From: Aminobacterium colombiense DSM 12261 | Lineage (GTDB): Bacteria; Synergistota; Synergistia; Synergistales; Aminobacteriaceae | Assembly: GCF_000025885.1 (NCBI RefSeq) | Contig: NC_014011.1 | Location: 1,550,001 to 1,614,000 of the forward strand | Direction of reading: 5' to 3' | DNA: 64,000 bases | Shown here: positions 17,786 through 27,146 of the stretch, one piece after another | How positions within the stretch are numbered: position 1 is the first letter of the stretch | Layout: each line of letters opens with the position of its first letter | Position numbers and translations under genes: made by a program | Notes under the pieces: generated by a model | Databases searched by the model: none | Seen by the model: only the letters and a program-made list of their open reading frames with translations | What the model was told of the DNA's origin: nothing

Positions 17786-19456
17786 TTAGAATAGTCCAGT
17801 AATATTACCGTCGTTATCTACGTCGATCTTCATCGCAGCAGGAACCTTGGGAAGACCGGGCATCGTCATTATTGATCCGGTTATGGCAATAATGAATCCC
17901 GCACCTGCTGACAGTCGTACTTCGCGGACAGTCAGTTCGAATCCTTCCGGACGCCCGATGAGGGCCGGATTGTCAGAAATAGAGGCCTGGGTTTTCGCCA
18001 TACATATTACAAGATTGTCTTTTCCAAGTCGGTGAATCTCTTCAAGATCCTTTTCCGCCTGAGCTGTATAGGTGACACCCTTCGCTCCGTAAATTTCCTT
18101 AGCAATTTTTTCGATCTTTTCTTTCGGACTCTGGGCCACGTCGTAAAGCGGGTGGAAAGAATTGGGTTTCTCTACCGCTTCAAGAATCCGCTCTGCAAGT
18201 TCTATTCCGCCTTCGCCTCCCTTTGCCCAGATCTCTGAAAGAGCTACTGGGACACCGAAAGCAGCACAGCGCTCGTGAACAAGCTTCAGTTCAGCTTCTG
18301 TATCGGTGGGGAAACGGTTAATGGCCACAACGACCGGAACTCCAAACCCTTGCATGTTTTCGATGTGCTTCTCAAGGTTAGGAATACCCTTGGACAGTGC
18401 CTCAAGGTTTTCTCCGGTAAGTTCGCTCTTCGCTACTCCGCCGTGCATCTTCAGCGCACGGACCGTGGCCACTATGACTACAGCTGAGGGATGAAGGTTT
18501 CCCTCACGGCATTTAATGTCAAAAAACTTCTCTGCGCCGAGGTCGGCTCCAAAACCCGCTTCTGTAATAAAATAATCAGAAAGTTTAAGCCCATACTTTG
18601 TTGCCTGAATGCTGTTGCATCCATGGGCAATATTGGCAAAAGGGCCACCGTGGACAAAGGCCGGAACGTGCTCAAGGGTCTGCACAAGGTTGGGCTTCAA
18701 TGCATCTTTCAGCACCACTGCCATAGATCCCTGTGCATTCAGATCTCCAGCGGTAACGGCCGTGCCATCATAGGTATAGGCCACAACAATTTGGGCAAGC
18801 CGCTCTTTCAGTTCTTTAATACTCTCAGAGAGACACAGTATAGCCATAACTTCCGAAGCCACTGTGATATCAAAACCTGACTCACGGGGAACTCCGTTTG
18901 TTTTGCCGCCCAGACCAACATTGACATAACGAAGGGCCCGTTCATTGAGGTCAATAACTCTGCGGAAAACAACTCGGCGCGGGTCGATGTTCAATGGGTT
19001 GCCCTGATGCAAATGGTTATCAAGCAAGGCTGCTAGCAAGTTGTGAGCTGTCGTTATGGCATGAAGGTCGCCAGTGAAGTGAAGGTTGATGTCTTCCATG
19101 GGAACAACCTGAGAGTAGCCTCCGCCTGCCGCTCCTCCCTTCACTCCAAAGCTTGGGCCAAGTGAGGGCTCCCGAAGGGCGATGCTCACTTTTTTCCCTA
19201 GCTTCGCAAGTCCCTGAGCCAATCCTACTGTAGTAGTAGTCTTGCCTTCACCAGCTGGCGTCGGCGTAATAGCAGTAACCAGCACAAGTTTGCCATCGGG
19301 ACGATCCTTGATCCGATTCCAAAGGCCATAGGTTACCTTAGCCTTATATTTCCCATAAAGCTCCAGTTCTTCTTCGTCAATTCCCAGCTGCGCGGCCACC
19401 TCAACGATGGGCTTCATTTTGGCACTTCGCGCAATTTCAATATCGCTCAGCATCAT
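17786..19456 (-). CDS. fhs: formate--tetrahydrofolate ligase (copy 1)
   Basis: Formyl-THF synthetase, about 556 aa, interconverting formate + THF + ATP and 10-formyl-THF. The ATP-binding loop [16 protein letters not shown] is near residue 65, followed by the family blocks [21 protein letters not shown] (residues 98-118) and [18 protein letters not shown] (residues 126-143). In this position, downstream of formiminotransferase and cyclodeaminase, it probably runs in the ATP-forming direction, releasing formate. The ATG at 19456 lies 11 nt from AGGAGG. A second copy at 28013-29683 is about nine-tenths identical by eye. Confidence 0.97.
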   Translation of the reverse strand: MMLSDIEIARSAKMKPIVEVAAQLGIDEEELELYGKYKAKVTYGLWNRIKDRPDGKLVLVTAITPTPAGEGKTTTTVGLAQGLAKLGKKVSIALREPSLGPSFGVKGGAAGGGYSQVVPMEDINLHFTGDLHAITTAHNLLAALLDNHLHQGNPLNIDPRRVVFRRVIDLNERALRYVNVGLGGKTNGVPRESGFDITVASEVMAILCLSESIKELKERLAQIVVAYTYDGTAVTAGDLNAQGSMAVVLKDALKPNLVQTLEHVPAFVHGGPFANIAHGCNSIQATKYGLKLSDYFITEAGFGADLGAEKFFDIKCREGNLHPSAVVIVATVRALKMHGGVAKSELTGENLEALSKGIPNLEKHIENMQGFGVPVVVAINRFPTDTEAELKLVHERCAAFGVPVALSEIWAKGGEGGIELAERILEAVEKPNSFHPLYDVAQSPKEKIEKIAKEIYGAKGVTYTAQAEKDLEEIHRLGKDNLVICMAKTQASISDNPALIGRPEGFELTVREVRLSAGAGFIIAITGSIMTMPGLPKVPAAMKIDVDNDGNITGLF

Positions 19457-19572
19457 TAGTAGCACTACCTCCTCTGTTTGTTACAGCTTATATACCCCAT
19501 AAAGGACATTAAGGGGCAGAATTAATTCTGCCCCTTAATAGGGAACAAACGTGAAAACGCTTTAAAAATAAC

Positions 19573-20196
19573 TTATAACTTGGCGTCTACTTTTTCTTGG
19601 ACTGCCTGGCGAAGGCTCATGCCTTCATCAAGCATTTTCTGAACGGCAGCCTTTTTTTCTTCCACATACGCTTCATCTTTGATGGAAGGAAGGTTTATCC
19701 GCACATTCATAACAGCACCTTCAAGGCCTGCAAGGGCCTGAGCTGCTGCTACTCCCATGTCGCTCACGGCGTTGATATTGCCTTTATCCACAATACTATC
19801 AGCCAGGCGGATCACGGCAAGACACTCTTCAGCGATAGAAAAAGGAGAATCACAAGCTCCTTTAAAAGCGTTCTGAATGGCAGCCTTTCGAGCAGCTTTA
19901 TCTTCATCTGTCTCTTTTTTCATCTTAAAGGCAGCCATTACTTTGTTGAAGGCTTCTGTATCGTTATCAATTCTTTCAAGCAAGCTGGCATAGAGGCTCT
20001 CTGACTTTGCCCGCACCTCAACCATATCCGATTCATAGGCTTCGTATCCTTCCTTACCAATGGTCAAATTACAAACCATAGAGATAAGGCCTGCTCCTAA
20101 AGCTCCTGAGAGAGCGGCAACACTTCCGCCGCCTGGAGCCGGCGAATCAGATGCTAATTCTTTTACAAAAGCCTGTAAATTCATTTCTACCAACAT
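19573..20196 (-). CDS. fchA: formimidoyltetrahydrofolate cyclodeaminase
   Basis: Converts 5-formimino-THF to 5,10-methenyl-THF and ammonia. The 207-aa protein belongs to the FTCD_C/FchA family, with the N-terminal signature SDSPAPGGGSVAALSGALGA and a helical remainder. It starts nine bases after GGGGAG and six bases past the ftcD stop, so the two are coupled. In mammals both activities form one FTCD polypeptide; here, as in purine-fermenting clostridia, they are separate. Confidence 0.95.
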   Translation of the reverse strand: MLVEMNLQAFVKELASDSPAPGGGSVAALSGALGAGLISMVCNLTIGKEGYEAYESDMVEVRAKSESLYASLLERIDNDTEAFNKVMAAFKMKKETDEDKAARKAAIQNAFKGACDSPFSIAEECLAVIRLADSIVDKGNINAVSDMGVAAAQALAGLEGAVMNVRINLPSIKDEAYVEEKKAAVQKMLDEGMSLRQAVQEKVDAKL

Positions 20197-20202
20197 ACCA
20201 CT

Positions 20203-21123
20203 CTACTCCCCATCATCAAGAGCAAGGATATTGTTCTCTAAAATCTGGTTCGGATCAAAATCTACAACTCGAAGGAAATAATGAGCACAGTTCAAAAGGG
20301 CTTCCTGAGGAAGTGTACCACAGAACTGAGTTCCAATTATGCACAGTCCATATCTTTTAGCCTCATTTTCAATAACCTGGAAGGCCCGGTAGACTGGAGT
20401 GTTGACATAATCAAACATGTTCATGGAAACCGCGACATTATCATAACCATCAGGTTTGAAGGCAACGGCACGGATTGTACTGAAGCCGCCACTTGGCCCC
20501 CTCAGCATTTTAGCAATTTTCTTGCCAATTTCCAAGTCCGTTGTATTTAAAATCATATTAACAGCCACAAGATTGCGAGGTGCGGCACTTACGATAGTAG
20601 CACCTGCTGTTGGATGAAGTTTTGCAGGACCAAGGTCTGGGCAACGCTCAGGAGTATGGGCAACCTCTTTCAATCCCTCATACTGCCCCTTACGGATGTA
20701 GGCAAGCTCTCTGCGCTCTGGTGTTCTGGCATTCTCGCCGCTAAAATAGACAGGCACCTGAAATCTCTCCCAAACTTCCTTGCCAATTTCTTCTGCGAGA
20801 GCCGTGCACTCCTCAAGGGTAATGTTATGAAGAGGGAAAATAGGAATTGTATCCTGAGCACCGATACGAGGGTGTTTCCCTTCCTGTTTCTCCATATCGA
20901 TAAGCTCGTAGGATTTTGCGGCCATATTTAAAAGCGCTTCTTTCAAAGGCCCTGGCTCTCCAAGGCACTCAATAACTGTTCTATTAAAGTCAGCATCAGG
21001 AAAATAGCCTATGAGTTTTACGCCTTTCGCGTTGCGAATCTGATCAACAACGGCCTCGTAAACCTCCTTGTCTCTCCCGTTGCTAAAATTAGGTACTGCA
21101 TGTACATACTGCTTCTTTGCCAA
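20203..21123 (-). CDS. ftcD: glutamate (or glycine) formimidoyltransferase
   Basis: Transfers the formimino group of formiminoglutamate, or in related enzymes formiminoglycine, to THF. About 306 aa, of the FTCD_N family: AVPNFSNGRD near the N-terminus with YFPDADFNRTV and EGKHPRIGAQDTIPIFPL following. I place the start at TTG 21123, which lies eight bases after GGAGG; a TTG five codons earlier overlaps that site. The substrate cannot be read from the sequence. No hutHUI or purine-degradation genes lie in the window. Confidence 0.93.
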   Translation of the reverse strand: MAKKQYVHAVPNFSNGRDKEVYEAVVDQIRNAKGVKLIGYFPDADFNRTVIECLGEPGPLKEALLNMAAKSYELIDMEKQEGKHPRIGAQDTIPIFPLHNITLEECTALAEEIGKEVWERFQVPVYFSGENARTPERRELAYIRKGQYEGLKEVAHTPERCPDLGPAKLHPTAGATIVSAAPRNLVAVNMILNTTDLEIGKKIAKMLRGPSGGFSTIRAVAFKPDGYDNVAVSMNMFDYVNTPVYRAFQVIENEAKRYGLCIIGTQFCGTLPQEALLNCAHYFLRVVDFDPNQILENNILALDDGE

Positions 21124-21212
21124 TTCTAGTTCCTCCAATCAGTTCTTTAAATCTAAAATAAACTGCATGTTGCTATACGGATTCTCTCCCGTATATTTCA
21201 GAAGAATCCTGC

Positions 21213-22256
21213 TTATTTCCCTGCCAGTTCCTTTTCTGCCGAAGCCATCTCCGCGCGGAAAGTTTCAAGAAGGTTTTTCGCAAACTCGGGGTCGCCAGAA
21301 AGTTTAAAGTACGTTTCGTCTGCCTTTTTAGCTATTTCACGGAAGCGCATTCTCTGTTCCTGATCAAGAACAAGAAGCTCCTGGCCAGGCTTAAAGGCTT
21401 TGACCATCATGTCGAGACGTTGGTCGTTGAGTTCCTGCTGAACTTTGTAGACGTAGGGACGAAGCTCGGCAACGCACTCTTCTACAATCGCCTTGATATC
21501 TTCGGGCAGGCCGTTGTAGAAATCGGCATTAGCAAGGTTGTGCATAATGTAGTAATTATGTTTGGAAGCAACAAGATATTTCTGGACTTCCATAAATTTC
21601 ATTTCCTGAATGATGTAAGGAGCATTTTCCTGTCCTTCAACCATATTAAGCTGAAGAGAGCTGTACAGTTCTGTAAAGGAAAGAGGTGTTGGGTTAGCAC
21701 CATAGGCTTTGTAAGTTTCTACAAGCATTTCGGAAGGCATAACCCTAATTTTGAAACCGGCAAAATCTTCTGGAGTAAGGAGGGGTTTGTTGGAAGACCA
21801 GTACATAGCACCTTCGCTGAAGTAAGAGAGTACTTTGAGCCCCTTTGCTTCATATTTGGCCGCAAGATCGACATTCAACGCTTTGCTTGACGCAAGTACC
21901 TTCTCGTTGAGCATATCGTCATCGGAGAAAAGAAACTGAAGAGCGAAGATCTGGTTTTCTGGAACAATAGCGCCGCACTGCCCAGGGCCAACAAGTCCGA
22001 ATTCAATAGCGCCGTTCAGGCAGAGCTCGAACATTTCTGTAGGAGTCCCCAGGGTACCTGAAGGGTACACATCAAGGTGAATCCTTCCATTAGATTTCTC
22101 AGCGAGAAGACGGGCAAACTCGTTTGCATAAAGATCAGCAACACTTCCTGCAATTTCCTCACAGGCGAGACGCCAGTTGTACTCGGCTGCTACAGCCGCA
22201 CCAGAGAGCGCGAAAACAAATGCAAAAACCAGAGCTAAAACACGTAATTTCCTCAT
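21213..22256 (-). CDS. dctP: TRAP transporter substrate-binding protein DctP
   Basis: Periplasmic (extracytoplasmic) solute receptor of a TRAP transporter, 347 aa. A signal peptide (MRKLRVLALVFAFVFALSGA, cleaved near AAA-EYN) leads into the DctP fold. Visible family blocks are FKIRVMPSEMLVETYKAYGANPTP, with the arginine that normally binds the substrate carboxylate, and MVEGQENAPYII. It therefore probably binds a carboxylated solute such as an amino acid derivative. AGGAGG precedes the ATG. It is the last gene of dctQ-dctM-dctP. Confidence 0.93.
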   Translation of the reverse strand: MRKLRVLALVFAFVFALSGAAVAAEYNWRLACEEIAGSVADLYANEFARLLAEKSNGRIHLDVYPSGTLGTPTEMFELCLNGAIEFGLVGPGQCGAIVPENQIFALQFLFSDDDMLNEKVLASSKALNVDLAAKYEAKGLKVLSYFSEGAMYWSSNKPLLTPEDFAGFKIRVMPSEMLVETYKAYGANPTPLSFTELYSSLQLNMVEGQENAPYIIQEMKFMEVQKYLVASKHNYYIMHNLANADFYNGLPEDIKAIVEECVAELRPYVYKVQQELNDQRLDMMVKAFKPGQELLVLDQEQRMRFREIAKKADETYFKLSGDPEFAKNLLETFRAEMASAEKELAGK

Positions 22257-22339
22257 AGCTATTACCTCCTGTTTACTAATTTAAGGCATTGTTCTATGCC
22301 TTACACTAAACTACCTACATTCCCCAGCTATTACTTTAT

Positions 22340-23617
22340 TTATCTAGCAACTGCCATATCCCGCAAGAACAACGCTATTTGAGGGAAAAGCACAAGCAAG
22401 ACGGACACCAGTATCAGAATGAACACAAACGGAGGTACACCTCGCACAACGTCTGTATATTTCTGCTTAAAGATCGCTATGGCAGTAAAAATATTGCACC
22501 CAAAAGGGGGCGTTGTAGACCCAATAGCAGCCTGCAGGGTGACAATTGTACCTACTAATACGTTATCAAGACCCGTAGCATCTATGGCCGGCTTGAAGAT
22601 TGGCGTGAGGATCATGATTACCACAATGGGGTCAACAAACATACATCCCAGGAAATAAGCGATGGAGAGAACAGCCAGAACACGAAGAACAGATGGATCC
22701 GTTCCCAGCAGCGGGGGAAGAATCAAATTGGGGATTCTGGCAAAGGAGACTGTCCAGGAGAAGGCTTGTCCCACCGCTATAAGGATAAATACAATAGCCG
22801 TAACGATGCCCGTTCGTAACGCAAGCTTAGGGATATCTGACAGCTTTATAGATTTATAGATGAAATATTCAAGAACGAAAGCGTACAGCACAGAAACTGC
22901 CGCCGCTTCAGTGGGACTAAATATTCCAGAATAAATGCCTCCAAAAATGATTATGGGGAAGGTAAAGCCAAGTATGGCTTCTTTAAACGCTTGCCACCTT
23001 TCTTGGGAGGTCGCTCTTTGCATGCTGTGTTCCTTTCCCGAGATAAACCAGCAATAGATAGAAAAGAACAACAGGATGAGAAGGCCCGGGCCAACACCAG
23101 CGATAAAGAGCTCGCCTACAGAGGCTCCACCTACAACGCCATAGACAATCATATAGATACTTGGTGGAATGAGCAGAGCAATTATAGCTGCATTAATTAT
23201 GAGTGCTGTAGAGAAGGAGGGGGTATACCCGGCATTAATAAGCATGGGACGAAGAGGTCCGCCTATGGCAACAACTGTAGCCTGAGTAGAACCTGAAACG
23301 GCTCCAAAGAGAGTACAGGCTGTCGCTGTAGCTATAGGAAGCCCGCCTCTTTTATGCCCTACAATCTTAACAACGAATGACAGCAGCCTATTTGCAATTT
23401 CGCCAGAGGTCATAATATCCGCAGCTAAAATAAACATAGGAACTGCGGTAAGAGAGATCGGCTGGACGCCGCCTATTATCTGCTGTATAAGCATTGATGG
23501 GTTAACATTCGGAAAGTTTAGAATCAGCGTTAAGAACGCTCCCGCTGCAAGGGGCACCATCATAGGAAATCCCAATAGCAGCAAAATTATCATTGTGCCC
23601 ATAAGAGTCAATAGCAT
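22340..23617 (-). CDS. dctM: TRAP transporter large permease DctM
   Basis: Large membrane subunit (425 aa, about 12 hydrophobic segments) of a Na+-coupled TRAP transporter. Family blocks include FPMMVPLAAGAFL near the N-terminus, GAVSGSTQATVVAIGGPLRP, SIYMIVYG and GCMFVDPIVVIMILTPIF. It sits 15 nt downstream of dctQ and upstream of dctP, the standard gene set for solute import driven by a sodium gradient. Confidence 0.95.
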   Translation of the reverse strand: MLLTLMGTMIILLLLGFPMMVPLAAGAFLTLILNFPNVNPSMLIQQIIGGVQPISLTAVPMFILAADIMTSGEIANRLLSFVVKIVGHKRGGLPIATATACTLFGAVSGSTQATVVAIGGPLRPMLINAGYTPSFSTALIINAAIIALLIPPSIYMIVYGVVGGASVGELFIAGVGPGLLILLFFSIYCWFISGKEHSMQRATSQERWQAFKEAILGFTFPIIIFGGIYSGIFSPTEAAAVSVLYAFVLEYFIYKSIKLSDIPKLALRTGIVTAIVFILIAVGQAFSWTVSFARIPNLILPPLLGTDPSVLRVLAVLSIAYFLGCMFVDPIVVIMILTPIFKPAIDATGLDNVLVGTIVTLQAAIGSTTPPFGCNIFTAIAIFKQKYTDVVRGVPPFVFILILVSVLLVLFPQIALFLRDMAVAR

Positions 23618-23632
23618 AATAAGGTTTCCCCC

Positions 23633-24175
23633 CTAAAAGTCGAAGGACTCTTGGTCCTCAGCGTGCCCTTCCAGTACAGTTTTTGAAACATAAATCCCTT
23701 CATGAGTCATATTTTTTATGGCTGCTAATATATACTGGACGCCAGTCATAACAAAACCCACAGGAACCCACAGCATGATTAGATAGAGGGGTATGCGAAG
23801 ACCTAGCGTCTGTTTTTTGATCTGGGCAAGCTTGGCTACATATATGTATCCGTACCAGCTCAGATAGAACATCAGAGCTGCGGTCCCAATACAAACAATG
23901 ATCATTAAAACCTTGCGGGCCTTTGGTCCTAAAAAGTCGGAAAGGGCCGACATTCGTATGTGTGCGCCGTTTCGCGCCGCATGGCTCATGCCAACAAAGG
24001 TGACCCAGACAATGGTAAACTGGGTTACCTCTTCAGCCCACGTGAAGCTATGGTTTAAAAGGTTGCGGCTAAGAACATTGGCGATGGCTACGAACGCCAT
24101 AACGATAATGCTCCAGGAAACAGCGAATCTTTCAAACCGTTCACAAAGGGTATCCAACAAGCTAAAATATTTCAT
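23633..24175 (-). CDS. dctQ: TRAP transporter small permease DctQ
   Basis: Small membrane subunit (180 aa) with four predicted transmembrane helices. The typical HSFTWAEEVTQFTIVWVTFVG segment is near residues 42-62, followed by AARNGAHIRMS. DctQ associates with DctM in the membrane. The gene starts just downstream of the M20 amidohydrolase gene, so import and hydrolysis of the solute look co-transcribed. Confidence 0.93.
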   Translation of the reverse strand: MKYFSLLDTLCERFERFAVSWSIIVMAFVAIANVLSRNLLNHSFTWAEEVTQFTIVWVTFVGMSHAARNGAHIRMSALSDFLGPKARKVLMIIVCIGTAALMFYLSWYGYIYVAKLAQIKKQTLGLRIPLYLIMLWVPVGFVMTGVQYILAAIKNMTHEGIYVSKTVLEGHAEDQESFDF

Positions 24176-24193
24176 TATAAAAATCCCCCATTT

Positions 24194-25354
24194 TCACTGT
24201 CTGGTTTTCGCATAGAGCGCAAGGACTTCTCCCATGCGAATAACAGAGTCGATTCGTACATACTCATCTGGTTGATGGAAAAAAAGCTCATCCCCTGGCC
24301 CAAACATTACAAATGGAACTCCTAGAGAAGGAATAAGAATAGAAGCATCGGTAAAATAATTCAGTCCTGTAGTTTTCCATGGAATATTCAGATCCCGATA
24401 AATGTTCTTCAATGATTGGACGAGAGGAGCCCCTTCATCCATGCCCACTGGCTGTCTATTTTGAATGACTTCCAGAAAAACACGAACATCCCTGCATTCA
24501 CTTTCAACGCAGCTCGCACATTCATTCATTTCTCGACAGAGCCAATCATGATCTACGCTAGGGAGAGTTCTGATGTCCAACGTACCTTCCACATAATGTG
24601 GAACAACGTTGCATTGATCGCTTATAGCATGAAGAGACGTTACTAAACACGTGGTATAACCGAGAAGATCGTGTTTCTTTTCATTTGAAAATAAGGCTTT
24701 TATAGTTTCTGCGATTTTATTAAAAGCAAAAAGAGCGTTAATTTGAGCATCAGCCATTGCGGCATGAGCTGATTTTCCTTCAGTTTTAACACGAAGCCAA
24801 ATAGCACCCCGTTCAGCCAACCCTATTTTCCCATTGGTGGGTTTAACAATAATAATTTCCTCTACTTTGTCCAAAAAACCGCCGCCTACAAGAGAGAGTG
24901 CCCCTGTTCCCCCATCTTCCTCATCAGCCGTAAAACAAAAGAGAATGTCCACGGCAGGCTTGGACTCTTCCTGAAGGAGGGATAACGCTGCGAAAATAAT
25001 CGAGGCCAAGCCGCCTTTCATATCTGCTGAACCCCGACCATATATAAGACCATCCACGATTTCTGCTCCAAAGGGTGAGTGGGTCCACTCCTTCGCGTCC
25101 CCTACGGGTATAGTGTCAAGGTGTCCTAAGATGGCAACACCCCGACTCCGATCCATTCCTGGAATAGTGACTATGAGTGAAGCCCTATTGTTTCCATGAC
25201 TTATTATTCTTTTTTCAACACGATCTTCCGGGAATAATGAGGAAATATAAATCGCGGCGTCACGCTCATCGCCAGAGGGCTGAGAGGTACGTATACGTAT
25301 AAGTTGCTGTAGAATAGGGATGACCGTTTCGCTTAACGTAAAACTTTCTTTCAT
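24194..25354 (-). CDS. M20 family metallopeptidase/amidohydrolase (ArgE/DapE type)
   Basis: A 386-aa M20 metal-dependent hydrolase; the family removes N-acyl groups from amino acids or cleaves small peptides. Metal ligands are visible in GHLDTIP (His), GRGSADMKGG (Asp), TADEEDGG (catalytic Glu and ligand Glu) and the late FFHQPDEYV (His). The dimerisation domain lies at about 190-295. Oddly, the usual metal-ligand glutamate of the E-P-T motif is lysine (IIVKPTNGK). The ATG at 25354 has GGGAG seven bases upstream. It sits between a PucR-type regulator and TRAP genes; the substrate is unknown. Confidence 0.9.
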   Translation of the reverse strand: MKESFTLSETVIPILQQLIRIRTSQPSGDERDAAIYISSLFPEDRVEKRIISHGNNRASLIVTIPGMDRSRGVAILGHLDTIPVGDAKEWTHSPFGAEIVDGLIYGRGSADMKGGLASIIFAALSLLQEESKPAVDILFCFTADEEDGGTGALSLVGGGFLDKVEEIIIVKPTNGKIGLAERGAIWLRVKTEGKSAHAAMADAQINALFAFNKIAETIKALFSNEKKHDLLGYTTCLVTSLHAISDQCNVVPHYVEGTLDIRTLPSVDHDWLCREMNECASCVESECRDVRVFLEVIQNRQPVGMDEGAPLVQSLKNIYRDLNIPWKTTGLNYFTDASILIPSLGVPFVMFGPGDELFFHQPDEYVRIDSVIRMGEVLALYAKTRQ

Positions 25355-25461
25355 CACCAGACTCCCACCTTTCGTGGGAATTGTATAGGATGAAAACCTT
25401 CGGGGCATTATTGTAAATTGATAAGTTTTATTTCGTCTTTTTGTCAAGTTTTGACAAAAAC

Positions 25462-26997
25462 TCAGAATACGCCAAGGTCATATAATTTAAGGGCCAGGGC
25501 TATATCAAAGCGATGATCGCTGTTTTCAGGATCAAAATTCAGGAGTTCGTTTATCTTCTTGTTCCGGTATTTAATTGTATTGTAATGGAACTTCATTGCC
25601 TCTGAAGCATGCTTAATATTCCAGTTGCACTTGCTTAGAACCCTGAGCGTTTCGAGAAGCTCTCCATTGCATCCCGAATCGTGCTCTATAACTTTATCCA
25701 GCATGTTATGGCAGAAAAGAGCCGCTTCATGATTTTGGGATATCATGGAGAGCAGTTTCATAGCCCCCAAGAATTCCCAAAACACCACATTTTGAGCATG
25801 GGATAAGAGTTTGGCAACTCTTTGAGCCCCAATAGCCTCTCGATAGCTCTCATGAGTGTTTAACGGATCTGGCTTGTAGCCCCCCACGGAGACAAGGATT
25901 TGGCACCGAAGCTCTCGCATGGCCTCTTCGTTCAAATGTTCCGCCACTTTGACGATGTTATTTTGAAAGGTTTTAGCGCCACTGTCCGGATCTGGCGGGG
26001 AAAGAAGGAAGACCACCGACTTTGTTAACAACGTATAAATGGACTTTGGGAAAAAAGCCAGGAATTTGGATCGCAATGTGGAAAAGAAAACCTGTAGTTC
26101 TCTCTCTCCTGATTCGCCGCTCTCGGTTATCATTTCAAGGGTCACTGCCACAACACCGTTAACGGGGCTCCAGCCAAAGGTCCGCGACCGGCTCTCTAGT
26201 TCTTCCATTCTTTGTACTTTGTTATAAATTAGGTCTCTCACAAATTCGTCGATATAGTTTCGCTCTACCTTCTGAGCTGATATTTTTTTCTCTATGGCAA
26301 GCTTCACCGCAATGAGAGTGTTTTCCACTGCGGATCTCTCAAAAATGGTGAGCTCTCTCTTGGGCTGATGGGAGCGGTTAAGGATAAGGTACCCGCTTAC
26401 CGCGCCCCCCACGCGCACTTCCACATGCTCGTGAAGCCGCATTACTTCTTTTAAAGGGTATATTTTTACATGTTCTTTGAATTCGTCGGAATAAGAAGCG
26501 ACGAACAATTTCTTCTGAATCATGTCTCGATAGGCTACGCCGTATTTTATGGCGTCACGGAGGGCCCAGAGAATGCGTTCTATGTCGCCGTCGTCCAATA
26601 AAATATCGGCAAAGGGCGAAAAGGAAGAATACAATCCTTTTTCTTCGGCCACCAATTCATTGCGGAGGTCGAAAAGGACATCGAGGAGCACGTGATCGGA
26701 AGAGATGTGAAACAAAGGAATCCCTTGCTCGTCTGACAAACGAACAAGTTCGAGGGGGAGGTTTCCCTGAAAGGCAACACCAGCTACGCCGGAATTAAAA
26801 ACTTTTGTTAAAAGAACCAGGTCACTTTTTCCATTATCTCCAGCCCATCTTCCAACGATGAAGGATCCTAAAGAAAACTCACGCCCAGTTCTAACATCAT
26901 CCAAAAGCATAACTTTATCTATTTTTTTATCAAGACCTTTTTCTCCTGCGAGCAGGGGAAAACTGGCTAGAGTCTTACACGTACGTACTGTAGACAA
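25462..26997 (-). CDS. PucR family transcriptional regulator
   Basis: A 511-aa regulator with an N-terminal PucR-type ligand domain (about 1-125, GEKGLDKKIDKVMLLDD), a central GGDEF-like/CdaR region and a C-terminal HTH_30 domain (about 435-505, KCNWNIKHASEAMKFHYNTI). The founding member PucR controls purine catabolism and CdaR controls sugar acids. Here it heads the M20-TRAP-ftcD-fchA-fhs1 run on the same strand and is the natural candidate to control it. The start is TTG with a distant GAGGAG (about 13 nt), so it may be weakly translated or start slightly downstream. Confidence 0.9.
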   Translation of the reverse strand: MSTVRTCKTLASFPLLAGEKGLDKKIDKVMLLDDVRTGREFSLGSFIVGRWAGDNGKSDLVLLTKVFNSGVAGVAFQGNLPLELVRLSDEQGIPLFHISSDHVLLDVLFDLRNELVAEEKGLYSSFSPFADILLDDGDIERILWALRDAIKYGVAYRDMIQKKLFVASYSDEFKEHVKIYPLKEVMRLHEHVEVRVGGAVSGYLILNRSHQPKRELTIFERSAVENTLIAVKLAIEKKISAQKVERNYIDEFVRDLIYNKVQRMEELESRSRTFGWSPVNGVVAVTLEMITESGESGERELQVFFSTLRSKFLAFFPKSIYTLLTKSVVFLLSPPDPDSGAKTFQNNIVKVAEHLNEEAMRELRCQILVSVGGYKPDPLNTHESYREAIGAQRVAKLLSHAQNVVFWEFLGAMKLLSMISQNHEAALFCHNMLDKVIEHDSGCNGELLETLRVLSKCNWNIKHASEAMKFHYNTIKYRNKKINELLNFDPENSDHRFDIALALKLYDLGVF

Positions 26998-27054
26998 AAA
27001 AGGATCTCACTCCTCAAAAAAAAGATTGTAGTATTGTAACATGAAGAGGAAAGA

Positions 27055-27103
27055 ATAAAAAAGGGTCTCCTTATAATTAACAATTAATTACAAGGAGACC
27101 CTT
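27055..27103 (-). terminator. intrinsic terminator of the fhs2-folD operon
   Basis: A 12-bp stem (AAGGGTCTCCTT / AAGGAGACCCTT) around an AT-rich loop that can pair further. On the minus strand it is followed by TTTTATTC. It separates folD from the pucR gene. Confidence 0.85.
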
Positions 27104-27146
27104 CTATCGTTTTCTCTCTTGCCAATCGTATGTGTTGTGGCGGGCG

